Part shown: positions 38,901 to 51,177 of the stretch, in pieces
Position numbering within the stretch: position 1 is the first letter of the stretch
Layout of the letters: every line of letters begins with the position of its first letter
NCBI RefSeq assembly: GCF_001949145.1
Contig: NW_019091519.1
Location: 140,655 to 204,654 of the forward strand
Direction of reading: 5' to 3'
DNA: 64,000 nt
Origin: Acanthaster planci
Taxonomy: Eukaryota; Echinodermata; Asteroidea; Valvatida; Acanthasteridae
Position numbers and translations under genes: made by a program
The notes under the pieces: generated by a model
The model's database searches: none
What the model was told of the DNA's origin: nothing
What the model saw: only the letters and a program-made list of their open reading frames with translations

Positions 38901-41900
38901 GGCAACAACCTCACGGTCACATGCAAATCGGTTCACAAAAAGGCGCAGCGTTTCGCCAAGCCTGGCTCTGTCACCACATCTGAGAGCTTCGCACCTTGTT
39001 GCGAGATAGCGATATCTGCTAAGCACCTTCACATTAACCACGATAAAGACTGTTGACAGGGTGGATTAACACGTTCTAAGCACAGGATTAAAAAATCAAA
39101 GCGCACGTAGAAATCAGCCGAGTTCCCGTAAAATTAAAGACGTCACGGACATGGTTTCGTCTGAATTCACCTTACCTGAAAAGTTATTGAAAAAGTGTCC
39201 CTGCAAGGAAGGGCCCTAAAAGAAATTTCGAATCCAGACCCCTTGGTGTACCGGTATGTGATGTGTGTGTATTCGATGATGCTCTCCTCTGAACTCTAAA
39301 CAATTTCAATAAAATACAGTTATCACCAGTGGATAACTTTTAAAAGTAATATTCAATTTAATGACAGGATTTGGTATGGGCCCAAACGTATTGTTTTGCA
39401 CTTTCAACCGGCGCCTTCCGTAGCATTACTGTTGTCACCCAGTTGCGTGTGCTTGTCATCATGATCCCTTTATGTGACAACGTATTTACCTTTTCAACCA
39501 GCAGAAAAAGAAACATCGCATGCAATACATGTACTGTGAAAGCCTCCTAAACCTCAAATACCACGATGAACGATACCACTGTTGACTTTCAATATCGCGC
39601 AAAAATGTGAAACCAGTTCACCTACCGCAAACGCCACCTCGTAAATGAAGCAAACTCTCCAAATAGGTCATAAATTATCCACTGGGCTGTTGCTCGCCAG
39701 CAAGGTCATTCCATCTCCGTCCCCCCCCCCCAGCCACCGGTCATAAAATCACGGGGCCGGTGAGGAGAGGTGCCGGAGTCTATTGTGAGGGGAGATCCCA
39801 GATTATCAGGGTATAAAAATTGGTGCCGACTCGGGCCATTGTTGCGGAATAATGAACGGGCAGCTGATGCCGTAATTACAACAAACGTAAGGGGATCCAC
39901 GGAATAGAAATGACTTGTGAGCCGTCGCCAACAGTATAGACAAGACCAGACAGTACTGGTCTGTGGGAATGCTGTTAACTGGTCATTTATCAATCCTGAC
40001 AAGAAGACGGACTTGTAATTGTCACTATAATTAAACCAAACAACCCCATTTTGATTTTTTTGTTAACAATGCAGTTTGTTCTAGGTCTGTTGCTTTTTCT
40101 GAATGATTAAAATGCCTCAAAAAGCCGATTGGTTATCAATATCATGTAAGAAAACCAAGTGACGTAGAGGTGTTCTAAAACTGCTTCCCCCAACTGACTT
40201 CAATGCAGCCCCCTGCTAAATTGGTCCCTCCTCTTCGCTGAGGATCAATTCCATGGTAACTGAGATTTTCGTTCGTACAATAACATTTAATGTCAAAAGA
40301 GCAAACTCATATGACAGGCACGTAAGCAGATTTTTTGTGTTGTTCATTTGCGGTAAACATTCTGGCTGAATACCGTCAATTTGTAACTGATTTTCCGAGC
40401 ATTAAAGGAATTCAATTTTTCCCCCCAGCTATCGAGTTGCAATTTCCCAGTGGGTGCCAAGGGCGACCTCAAGTTGATAACCAATCTCATACTAACTGAC
40501 GCTTGAGATGTCTGCCAATTACGCGCAGCGTGAGCGCGGTGAACCCAACGCCGCTCAGCGGCGGTCCGACACGGTCCTGAAACAACACCGCTAAATTGAA
40601 ACAGTACACGGCGCTGCTCACAGTGTTTGACTTTCCCGCTGGAGTTATATCCAACTTGTTTTTGTCCCCTCGAGCTGTCACTACTGCTTACAATTACGGG
40701 CTCAGGATGTTTCCAAACAAAGTATCTTTTTTTGTCTGGTTAGCCTGACAATTTGCGGAGAAAGGAGCTCTCCATTCGAAATTTATCCTCTTCGTTATTT
40801 GGAATCGGATGAGGGCAAAAGGTGACTTCGCCCCTGTATAAAATTCAAAATTTGTCATGAAAACGACGCTTGGCATGCCCATGGAGGGGCATAGCGCATG
40901 CCTGTGTAGGTTACAGCCCTATAAACATTATAATTTTTTCACTGCATTCTCTGTAAGGTGTTTCATCACGATTATTTCACATGTCTGAAAATCCTGTGGT
41001 ATTTTTGGCCTTACCAGTACTAAGATTGCTCCTGACTGAGTTGGGGCACCATTGAGATGAACGACCGGCTGCACCTCAGGGTTTGTCAGTGAACTCTTTT
41101 TTTTTTTGGATAAATGGTTATTTAATCTAGATATAGGTACTGCATTTTCTGAGCCGTGAAATCCTGCACCCTTTTCTGTGTGGCACGCACAGACGAAAAT
41201 ATCCCCTTTGTTGTTTCATTTTATCTGATGACATTTTGAAAGGATGGATCGACTGTAGTTAATCCGAAATATTTAATAGGTCTGACAAAACAACTCTTTT
41301 GGACTTATTATATGTATGTATGGGGAGAGTTTATATTTGTGCACAACATGGACACGTGAGCGCCCGCCCTTGTAAGGTCCCTAGGTCCGTAACTGAAAGA
41401 AAAGTTGACAAGACACGGAAAGGCACGCTGATCCCTGTGTGGTCCAGTCAGTGAGCGGACATGGCTAGGCTCCGTTACTCATCAAAGGCCGGAGCTTGTA
41501 TGACATGCTTTTTTAATGTGTGCAAGCCAGGTGCCTAGAAATTGTGTGTTCCCTGACAGGCCTGGTTTCCGCACCTGCTACATTGTGTCGCTACATTGGG
41601 AGGAATGTGGCGTGTGACGAAACCTTTCTTCTGTCTCCCTTTTGATGTCGTCGCAGAGTGGATTAATCTGTGGAAGTGATTGTCCTCTCGTCAGATAAGT
41701 TACGCTTGGGACACCTGCAGCTGAGGGATATGTTTTCAGACTTTTCTCCTGCTTGGAGTTGTTGGAAGGGCACAGAGTGTTACCCTGGAATTGAGTTGCT
41801 ATTTTAGTGGGTTTTTAGGTCTGATATTATCAAGATATGGGCCCCCACTAGGCCACGTCAATCTCTTCTAGGAAACAAGTTTGAAGAAGTTGCAGGTCAC

Positions 41901-43600
41901 AATTGCTGTTAGTGTTAGCTGCTGTCGTTCAATTGTGTTCGATCCACTTCATAACCTAACTTGTTTAGGCCATATGGTGGCGCTGTTAGTTCGTTTTGCC
42001 ACAGCCTGATCCACAGGGGGAAAAATCGCTGCCCTGGTTGGCAAAAACCCGCGGAGAAAAGCGGAACACAGGAAAAAACCAGCTTGATGGGGTCCTTAAT
42101 CTCATCAGTCTTGATGGCATTTTGTGCATCAGTATTCTCGTATTTTGCATGAATGATAATTAAACGATCAACGCTATTGACGTCACAAAGTGCACATCTT
42201 CACACTAGCAGGTCCGGTGGCAACAGGGGACATGTCTGTGACTCGCTTAAGCTCGTAAAAACATGTTTAGCACCACTGCTCTGGAAGGGCACAAAAGGTT
42301 GCTTAATTTCCAAATTTCTCTCCCCGAATCTATTTTTAGCCCATATTTTCGTGTCTGTAAAGCGGACAGACACAGTGACAACCCATCTGTCCCTATCTAT
42401 ATGAAATCTAACAGTTGGCCTCCGGGCGTCTGTTTTATTATTGGCCTATTAGATTTAATTTAGCCGACGAACAGTCATCCAATTCTACTCGAGTTCACCT
42501 AAAGTTCATGTGGTTAGGCACCAGTGACTGGTCATTGTAAACGTCACTCCAAGATGACCTCTGTTCCGATCTAATACCTTGCTACCTTCTAGAAATCGGA
42601 ACGTGAGTTCACACGCTGTACATGTACAGTCGAACACATACATGTACTGTACATGTAAGAAGAGCACTGATAACATATGTTGATAACAAGGCAACTTGTT
42701 GGTCCCACGTTTGTGTGTTTCTTTGTTTTCTACAACTGATAATTCAAGGCACCTGTTGCAAGAAGTTCGAAAGTCAGAAGGACCTTGTAACAGTGCTACC
42801 GTTATTACTGTCACACCAGTTTGTTGGCCCCTGTACCATCAACAGTAATTACACGTACACTGCTGATCAAGGACAATTTACGGGCACGGTAGACCTTGGG
42901 ATTAAATAAGGATAATACAAAAGTTTTTGGATGTCTACACCCGCGTATGGATATTGACTTATTAACATAACATTGTTCTGTACGTCTCTGCTGATCACCA
43001 ACAGGATTCCAGATCCCCAGAACTTCAGAGTTCCTGTCCCACGGCCTCCAGTGATTCTTTTGTTGATGATGGTGGTGCCATGGAGGACACCGGTTTGCCA
43101 CATTAATTGTAATTTTCTTCTTACCTTTGTAGATGATCCAGCAGCTCATGTCCAGACAGTGTCGATGCCACGGGGTCTCGGGCTCTTGCACTGTCAAGTC
43201 CTGCTGGAACACCATGCCGGACTTCCTGGTCGTGGGCGACCACCTCAAGAAGCGCTACCAGCGGTCGGTGGAGATCCTCAACAGGCCCAGCAAGCGTCGG
43301 CTCCGGCGGAAGGACCGCGCCCAGCGTAAAGCACCCATCGGTCGCGACGAGATGGTCCACCTGGAGCGCTCACCCAACTACTGCGTGCGGGACCCGAGCA
43401 AGGGGATCATGGGCACGTTGGGGAGGGAGTGCAACCGGACCTCGGACGGGGCCAGCAGCTGCGACTTGCTGTGCTGCGGAAGGGGTTACAACACCCAGGA
43501 GGTGCGCCTGGTAGAGCGATGCGACTGCAGGTTCATCTGGTGCTGTGAGGTCAAGTGTAGGATCTGTGAGACGGTGACAGACCTGTACACGTGTAAATGA
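29930..43600 (+). CDS. Wnt16: Wnt16 secreted signalling protein (4 exons)
   Basis: Secreted, cysteine-rich, lipid-modified Wnt ligand for Frizzled receptors; 383 aa (human WNT16 is 365). Exons: 29930-30015, 31834-32138, 36462-36754, 43133-43600, with phases 2, 1, 0 agreeing and a four-exon layout as in human WNT16. Exon 1 encodes a hydrophobic signal segment (about residues 11-25) and SW. The M codon is split across intron 1 and leads into WLGIAS, a Wnt16 hallmark. Exon 2 has GARLGITECQRQFRDERWNC; exon 3 has ETAFVYAITSAGVVHAVT, EGWQWGGCSDN and AMNLHNNEVGRQ. Exon 4 has CRCHGVSGSC (the acylated Ser is Ser244), SPNYCVRDPSKGIMGT, GRECNRTS, CDLLCCGRGYNT and a C-terminal cysteine block ending YTCK. 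A Pro/Ser/Thr-rich stretch of about 25 residues after WLGIAS explains the extra length. Assignment to Wnt16 rather than another Wnt rests on the WLGIAS start and the exon 4 match to remembered human WNT16. Confidence 0.93.
30650..30875 (-). repeat. Poly-C dispersed repeat family, copy 3
   Basis: Reverse-oriented copy in Wnt16 intron 1. On the minus strand it reads AAAGGCGATTTTGG, TTCCCTTCCTTCCAATAGCG, AAAAAGTCCCAACATGTAGC and a poly-C run, then GGTTCTGGATCCGCCC. It shares both flanking and core words with copy 2. Confidence 0.7.
32139..36461 (+). other. Wnt16 intron 2
   Basis: A 4.3-kb intron with GT/AG ends in phase 1. It contains a (CAAA)n-rich simple repeat (34659-34857). I found no coding exon inside. 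The GC-richer patch near 32480-32630 carries an open frame without recognisable domains. Confidence 0.7.
34659..34857. repeat. (CAAA)n / (CCAA)n compound simple repeat
   Basis: About 200 bases of CAAA units interrupted by CCCAAC and CCGAC variants and ending in (CA)n. It lies in Wnt16 intron 2. The reverse strand gives low-complexity Cys/Leu/Phe/Val frames that are not genes. Confidence 0.95.
36755..43132 (+). other. Wnt16 intron 3
   Basis: A 6.4-kb intron in phase 0, containing MITE-like copy B (36931-37178) and a short CAGTGGCGTAACTACGGGGG motif at 36796 that resembles a hAT-type terminus. No exon is recognised in it. Confidence 0.7.
36931..37178 (-). mobile_element. Non-autonomous TIR element (MITE-like), copy B
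   Basis: Ends carry a perfect 16-base inverted repeat, AGAAATTAGGGGTCCA (36943-36958), with its complement at 37151-37166, inside longer diverged ends. Read on the minus strand it aligns over its whole length with copy A (7861-8117), with shared words ACATCTG, GCAAATTA, CAGTGATA and AAAATGTCACACT. It lies in Wnt16 intron 3, close to the exon 3 donor. Confidence 0.8.
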
Positions 43601-43663
43601 GGATGCAGTCTTCTCTCCTAGCGAAGAAATGGCAGAGACATTTCCTTAGTCACAAGACGGAGC

Positions 43664-43669
43664 AATAAA
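43664..43669 (+). promoter_or_regulatory. Candidate Wnt16 polyadenylation signal
   Basis: Canonical AATAAA 64 bases downstream of the Wnt16 stop codon. Alternative later sites are possible. Confidence 0.45.
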
Positions 43670-45331
43670 GACTTTAGCTCTTGTTTATACGCAGCAGTTG
43701 GAATGGCCTTGAAAAACTCGGCCACACCCTCAAGTCCCATGTCAAATCTGTCGTGAGATGGATAGGGGTGTGTGGGGAAAATAGGTTCCCCCATGACAAT
43801 GGGACAAGACGAAAAACGAAAGCAATATGAAAGAAATGAAAGGAAGAGAAGCAAACTGAGTCACTATTTAAGCCACTTTCTTTGTGAATATTATAAAAGG
43901 TGTCTGTATTGTAATTTCAAGATTTTGTTTAACCTGCGTCACTTTTTGGACCAGCTTTTTCAATGGCCAAAGTTTGATTTTGTGCCAAATACACGTTTCA
44001 TCCAGGACACACGCAAAGCTCGACTGATTAACCATACACATGGGCACCAGAGATACCCCAGCCAATAAGCACGGAATCACAGAGTCTTGGTTCAAGGGCC
44101 CCCAAATTTCCCTTTCCTCATTTCCACAATAACTCGTCGGGTGCCCAGCAGAAGGGCTTATTCAAGTGAACTTACGCCCTTTTGCCGGGAAGCATGATCA
44201 CAGCAGAAAAAAATGTTCCCGGCGAAAGGGTGTAAGAAACACACTCTCTTTATTTAGTAAAAACGGATATAATTTACTACAAAATCAACCTGGGCTGTAC
44301 AAAGAGCAACCTTTGAACAACTTATTAAAGGACTTGGGCATTTTTTACTTTTGAATTTTGTAATGCTTGTCAGTCATACATAGTGTTCGGGAATTTGTAA
44401 AAAAAAATGGTCCTTGCAGTCTATCCCCGGACTTTTGAAAAATAAGTTTTTACCAACTTAATACTTATTTTGAAATATCAAAATACCTTTTTGCATTTAT
44501 TATTATTTAGCTCGTACCGTTACCAGAATGTCAACATTTTATTTTTAAGTAATGGTAGCGAGTAGTCATTGTACAGAGAAACTTGTAAATTATTTTGTAA
44601 TAAAAATGTCCATGGTATTAAAAAGCATCAACATTAGAACAGAAATGAATGGATTGATTCTCTTTGAAGCGACTGCTCTATTCAGGTGTGCTGTGTCCCC
44701 CCCCCGTTTTTTAGACCAGACATTGATCTGTGAATCATGTGTGAAAGGGGACAATCTGGGGCAGTCAAGGGAGGGGTTGTGGGGTGTCTACATCCGTGGT
44801 TGATTCAACACTGAGGGAGGTTAAAGACATCTTCACATTTCTGCACAGTGGAACACCTTGGGGCACAAGCGTGTGACCCGGACGCGCAAACGGGGGGGGG
44901 GGAATGCTCGACAGGCTCGCCTTTTAGCCCCAACAAAGGCTCAGTGTAAGAGACGGGCGCTAGTCGATCCGGCCCGGTGTTCTCAACTTCCTGATTGATA
45001 CGTGCCGTTGTTCAGACACGCCTTCCGACAACAGCTCTTTTTATGGGGGGGGGGTCTGATTGGCAGTAAACCGTCGGATTTCGTCTACTTGTACACTTAA
45101 AATTGAACTTAAGTAAAACGGATAAAAAGTGGACTCTAAATTTAGGCCTACTTGATGTTGTGGAATGTAGAATAAGAAAGATCACTTGAGAATTAGCGTT
45201 TGCATAACAACATAATAACCAAGGAAGATGAGAACATTAAGGATTGGGATTAGGCGAATACGGTTTGGAGTAATGATACTGACATGTACTTCCAAGAACA
45301 CCACCCTACTATGTGATTAAGTGTATACTTC

Positions 45332-45634
45332 GTGCGAATTGGGTCGTCGCAAGTGAATTTGTCAACACCCGTTGGACTTGCGCCGGAGCCTCGTGAAACT
45401 GTTTCAGAAATATCCGAAAGTTATTCCTACACGTTAACATGCAGGAGTCCCACGAAAGGTGCGATCGGTTCCCGTTACGCCAAATTCCCATCAAAGAAAA
45501 ACTACGTACCCCATCTCGTCAAAAATTATGAACTTCGACATAAAGAGGGAAGGATTTTAAAGCGTACCACTTCTTTGCCAGAAACAGAAAGAGAGAAAAT
45601 ACTCATTAAGATCAACGAAATGCTACTTGGCTGA
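45332..45634 (+). CDS. Uncharacterised 100-codon open frame
   Basis: Not recognised. The predicted peptide is hydrophilic and rich in Lys/Glu/Arg/Ser, with a more structured-looking C-terminal part (LPETEREKILIKINEML). No signal peptide, membrane segment or known motif is visible. It begins at a GTG rather than an ATG, so if real it is more likely an exon or a transposon remnant than a complete gene. No convincing splice borders were found. It may be a chance frame. Confidence 0.2.
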   Translation: MRIGSSQVNLSTPVGLAPEPRETVSEISESYSYTLTCRSPTKGAIGSRYAKFPSKKNYVPHLVKNYELRHKEGRILKRTTSLPETEREKILIKINEMLLG

Positions 45635-46237
45635 GAAACAAACAAGCAAACAAACTTTGGACAGTGTGTTTCGGCTACAAGATAATGAAGCAAAGATTTA
45701 CAAGTGAGCATTTTTCAGAGTTGATGGCTGATTTTTAAATATTCTTTTCTGGCTTGCAAACACCGCCTTACTGAACGGTGTTGGTCAAAACGCTAGGAAT
45801 CACTGGAAGCTACCTCTCTTATTGATGCCTGCGTTATGTAGTGCGCACCAGCCGCGGTACCAGATCACCATGGTAGTAAAATCTGTGCAATTAGATCTTA
45901 GATCTACAAATAGGGTGGGGGCTCGATCTGAAGCCGATGGGGACGAGGGAGGCGATTACACGCTTTGACGTTTATACGTTAAGATCGCCAAAAGAGGGCG
46001 CTATTGCAAAGCGACCAACATTGATTTTTTTTTTATCGGACAACCTCAGCAACGAGACTGAATCAAAACAAAAGGTTGTGGTTAGGCCAGCCTGTCGCTA
46101 TATGGCCTAGAGATGGCTTCACACATTCTTAATAATTCCACAAAGGGCGCCAACATCATAAGTAACATTCATTTGTTAATCTCTAGCTGTGTTCGAATCG
46201 GTCAGCATGTGGAGCTAGGTTTATGTCTGCGTCATCG

Positions 46238-46276
46238 TCCATGACGCATGGACGCATGGCATGACGCATGACACAG
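46238..46276. repeat. Short tandem GACGCATG repeat
   Basis: Three near-perfect ATGACGCATG/GGACGCATGG units in tandem. A small minisatellite-like patch in intergenic DNA. Confidence 0.6.
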
Positions 46277-48407
46277 GAGGTGCACATGTTGATAACAGAC
46301 ATGGCTGCATCTTCAGCCTCCGGAAGCCCATGTGTTTGGTATTTGATGGTCAGTAAGAACAGTATGCAAGCATGACTAAAACATAATCAGCAACGCCACA
46401 TTTACTTAAGAGAGCGTTTTCACAAAATGTAGCACTTACGTCCTGAGCGGACGGCAACGAAGTCAACGCCCGTCTCTTTGAAAGTGGACATTGAGCGATC
46501 CATAAATTTTCATTAAATACCCCGTTGCTGTCCTCGACAAGTCATAAATGGTCATATTAGACTTGACTAATCAACTGCAATGCCGCCTTAAGGTAAAGTA
46601 TCTCGACTTAAAAACCCAAACCCGAACATTGACAATGAGAATGCAAGCATTTGACGGCTGTTTCGTGATTCATAGTTTGGTATGTAATGCAGTGTGTGTG
46701 ATGAGCAGCCGTGTGTCATGTTGAGAACATAAAATCTCTGTTTGGCACCCTCCGTTAGAACACAGGTAGAATACAGTGGCGTAACTGTACTGGGGTACAT
46801 TTTGCAGGGGAAAGGGGGGGGGGCTCTCGCTTTTTGGAGGGAGGTACTCTATTAGTCTTGATCACCGTTGAAACACTGATCAAGGCGGACTATAACCAAA
46901 TTTTTTCTTTCTCTGATTTCAGGGGGGGGCACAGGCCTCTCGAGCAGGGCAAAGACAGTACCGTCCCCTCATTACGCAAATGCTTGAATAGGTTTATCAC
47001 TTATAAAAACGCACGGACATTTACAAACACTTCAAAGAGATAAACATGAGAAATACAATCAACACTTGGTGGCCCTAGTCATAGAGGGTCTAGTCTGACT
47101 TGATTCCTGTTGCACCCATCTTGGCCATTTCAGTACTGCCCGAATCATTATGGATTTGTGGTTCCAATAACTGTCAAGAAAAAAAGTAACAATAAAACCG
47201 AGCTATGATATCCGAGGATACAGAATTTTACTAAAACGATCTGCTAAAAGCACAAATATTATCAGCCTCCACTCTGCAAAAGGACGAAGGACTATCAACG
47301 TTCTACCATCGCTGCTGCGTTGTTTGGGGTTATCAGTCCTTTTCTTCTCTCTTTTGCTTTTTTTCAAATTACAGCCATAGCTAGAAGATATGACAGGGAG
47401 TTCTACTCCCACCAGAAGTCGCTGTGCGGTGGATGCTCAAAAGGTGTATAAAACATCTGCACCTAAAAGTTCGACGTCTAATCGAAGAGAAGCTTACAAT
47501 CTTATACAAGCTCATTTCTTTAGGAAAATCGTAACCAAATGCATGCGCAAGTAACCTTACCAGAGAGTAGTGAAGATAAAACAGCCGTTTGGCACGAAGA
47601 CAAATTAGCTATGTCCGTCCTTTCGTGAAGCGGTAGTTTCCTGTCTGCGGGGTATCACGATGACGGCAGGTGTCTTTAGAATCGCTTTGTCTCTGATTGC
47701 TTAATCGATGACTGTTGCATGTATATCCAATTAAAACACTCAATAAAAAAAAGATGTTTAAAGTTTTCCTGAAATCATACTTTTAGATGAAACAGCCGTA
47801 TTCGTGACAGCGACACTTGTCGAAACCTACAAGAAAGTTGTTCATTTCAAAAGGGGATTTTCGTTTGAACGACAAATCGGGGATACGCGTCACAAAGAAT
47901 CTCCCGTATCATTTACGGATTTATAGAATACTCTATCGAGCAAAAGCCGATGGGAAGGGTAGATCCGTGAAGGGGGGACAAAGCCTCCCCCGCCCCGCCC
48001 CCAGCACTGCCTCTCCGATAAGTGACTTACGGGCCCTTATCTCATTTGCTGCTGCCAATGAAAAATAACGCTCATGACACTGATAACACGACATTGTGGC
48101 GGACCTGTCATCCCAGCGAGCTGAAAGAGATCAGCAATGTTTATGGGTACTAAGCTCAATTCTTCTGTCCCAACTTTGTGTTTGAAGTTTCAACACCGTT
48201 TGCTTTATTGTATCCATTGCGTCGAGCATTGAAAAAAGGATCTTGCTCTCTGCCTTGCATTGTCTGTCGGCCTAAAATGACGACGGAGTAAGGGACAGAC
48301 GCTGAGCCCAAGCGGAGCTTAGTTTGAGGAAAAATCAGTAAATATAAGCCAATAATTGGCATCAACCATGTTTCTGGTTCTTCACAGCAAGACAAGTGCC
48401 AATTCGA

Positions 48408-48612
48408 GGGGGGGGGGAGCGGGGACCATGCACCCATTTTTTGGGGGTATTAAGATACAAACGATTCTGACATTTTTTCTGTTCTTTCGCAAAGCTGTGA
48501 AAAGCACCAAAATGTAGCCTTCACTCTCAGAAAGGCTATAAAAGATTACATAACAAAAAATCAAAATATTTGCCCCCCCCCCCAAAAAATGAGCCATCCG
48601 CTCCAATGGATT
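48408..48612 (+). repeat. Poly-C dispersed repeat family, copy 4
   Basis: Contains a leading poly-G run, TGAAAAGCACCAAAATGTAGC, CTCAGAAAGGCTATAAAAG and ATTTGCCCCCCCCCC, then GAGCCATCCGCTCC. Same order and orientation as copy 2. Confidence 0.7.
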
Positions 48613-51177
48613 CTCCGTTGCAATAAAGTAAAGATATTCCTCAATTTCACAGTTATTACTTCGGCGTACTTATTGGTCACACATGCTCATCTGCAAAATA
48701 CGCTAATATTAGAGAAAGGGGGTTTGAATCATGCGAAACGACTTAAAGAGTTGATCGATCAGTCTTATATTTAACAGTACTTATGCATATCAGCCATTTC
48801 TGAAGAAACATCTAGAATTATAGGCCCAAAATTTTGAAAATCAAACAAATTCTGTGCTTTTTCACTGTAAACTACTTAGCCATCATGGGGTTGTATGGAT
48901 GGCAGCAAGATGGAAATGCAGGCCGGAGGAAATAATTTCGATGACATGTCTGACATTACACTTATCCCTCCCAAAGAAAGTTATCAAATGATCTCGTCAG
49001 ATAGTATCCTTTCTAGATTTTAAATTTCATCTAGCTCAAAGAAGTACTCACCACCTGCCTCCGTCCTCGTTATCTTTCTGAATTAACTGCCGTGCCCGAG
49101 CAATCACAGGTATTCTTCTGTTGGGGAACTGCTTCGTTATGGCTTTACAGCCTCCAAAGAATTTTCGTGTTTGGGTGAGATGACGTGTGTAATCCCTTTT
49201 ATCGAATAGTAAATAGTCATTTTTGTACGCAGCTGAAAATAGGGAGGAAATGATAAAAGAGAATTTTTTTCTGATCTCAGTAGGTAGAGTAAAAACTTTA
49301 CACTAGAAAATATTGTCCTGCAACTTTTTTTTGTATAGTTTGAATTTAAGACCAGTAACGGAAAGTGATACATGTATCACAGACATCAATTTAGATGATT
49401 GTTCACAAGACAAATTATGCGACAGAATTTCTGATTCCACTCCACATGAGGTCATTTACTGATGTTGTATCTGTCCTGCACACAAACCTCATATTAATTA
49501 TCTTGTACTTTCTCAGTCCAGTAAAAATGTCACGGCGGGCGAATATATGTAATTAATATATCAACAACGTTATAGCTTCATTTCCGTTGGCGCGAAAGAA
49601 GACCCTATCGAGTTGGCGGTAATCGCACGTTGGGTCCATTGACATTTTAGCAAAGCAGGTGATATCGCCTTGTCACCGGGCAAGTGAAGCGGAGAAGCTA
49701 TGAATTTATACCTTGTTTTTCTTGCTCTGTGTCGCAGCGCCGGTGGAAAACTTTCCGCTGCGCCGGCCAGGCAATCAGTGAGACAATGACGGCTCGGCCG
49801 GGGCTCGCGTCAAAACCACCTGCCCAGGCAGCGCAGGGAAATCATCAGCGACTCGACTCCCTCATCAAAGCCCATAAAATCCCCCTGCCTCTTACGCGTA
49901 TGCTAGCCATGCATGGCGCAGCCAATGGCCCAGGCAAACCCCAATGACTTCCGCCGAATCGATTTCTACAAATCACTTTCCATACAGGGGGGGGGATAGA
50001 GTCAAGCTCACCGATCTCCGAGACAGAGAAATGCAGGGAGTAAGCTCCGCGTAAAATGCGCCCAGCTCATTTTGTACGTCTCATCTGCCTTCCTGTTCGT
50101 CCGATCGTGCGCTGCTGACTTTTTTTCCATCTCTTTTCGCCAACGATAACATTGGGGAGCTAGCCGAACCCACAGAGCAGGTGTTTTTCACCGTGTAACC
50201 TCAGGCATGGATGAGCCGGGGTAAAACCGGCCTGCGTCCGACTCGATACGCTACTTTCCCGCTCCTCGCTCTCGCACCTCCGTGTACCACCAGCGTATTG
50301 GCCGGGCCCAAGCAGCGTGGAGACACGGGCGTATAAACACAGCCAGCGCGTCGCCGGCCGTGACCGCGTCCTGATCGATAGGGCGATTCTGCAGGGAAAG
50401 GATTTCTGGCCGTCCAACTGCTCCCTTCGAGATCTGGCACGGTAAGGAAAATATATTATTTTTTCAGGGAATGTCTGGTATTGCAGTTGAAATTGATTTG
50501 CGATAAAAATTATATTTAATTGTTCCCACAGTACTGAAATAATCCGAAACTAGCTTTTTAAACCGAGAACTCAGCAATTTTTGGTCCGAACTTTACTCTT
50601 TTTACAAGGTACCGATAAGACAAATGTCAGAAATGACCTAAATGGTATTAGTTCTCATCTACGATGGAGGGAAATGCCAGAAGGATGTTTGAATTGAAAA
50701 CCCTCCATAACTCAACTGATTGCGTATCTTTAAAAATGCCCACATGATCTTCGTATTGACTCATACTAGCCGGTTTGGCATCATTCATAATTTAATTATT
50801 AGAGTTTATGTACACGTATATCAGGCGTTTGGTAATGTAAACGAAATTTGCAGAAGAAAAATCGATTTCCTCCATTCCTTTGTTAAAAAGGCAAAAATAA
50901 TGACAACATTTCAATTAAGTTATGTTAGTTCGTTCAATTTCGACAATATCGTCTGATGTTTCCATCGAGTGAAAAGAATCCAATATATTTCCTTTTCAGA
51001 ATTTATGCGCATCTTACCTAATTCCATACCCGCATTCAAGTCGTAAACCTTGCAAAATCGTTTGTAATGATCATTAATTAACAATCAGTGACCTACAAGC
51101 TTGCTGTTTCTTGTTTGCTCAGGTTTGCAAAATCGCATGTGATCTTGGGACTAGAAAGGTCAAGTTCGCCAATAAAA

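Larger units (their letters stand above)
43601..51177. other. Intergenic DNA between Wnt16 and Poxn
   Basis: The first candidate polyadenylation signal for Wnt16 is AATAAA at 43664-43669, 64 bases after the stop; others further on would give a longer 3' UTR. The stretch includes an uncharacterised 100-codon frame (45332-45634), a poly-C repeat copy (48408-48612) and a GC-rich block (about 49700-50440) that may be regulatory DNA of Poxn. No exon with recognisable homology is seen. Confidence 0.5.

Noticed and set aside
50375-50441. Alternative Poxn first exon ending in a G before GTAAGG, in the right phase
   Set aside because: The frame has a stop at 50372 and no Met before the donor. The exon at 51178 has a Met, a good context and a recognisable N-terminus.
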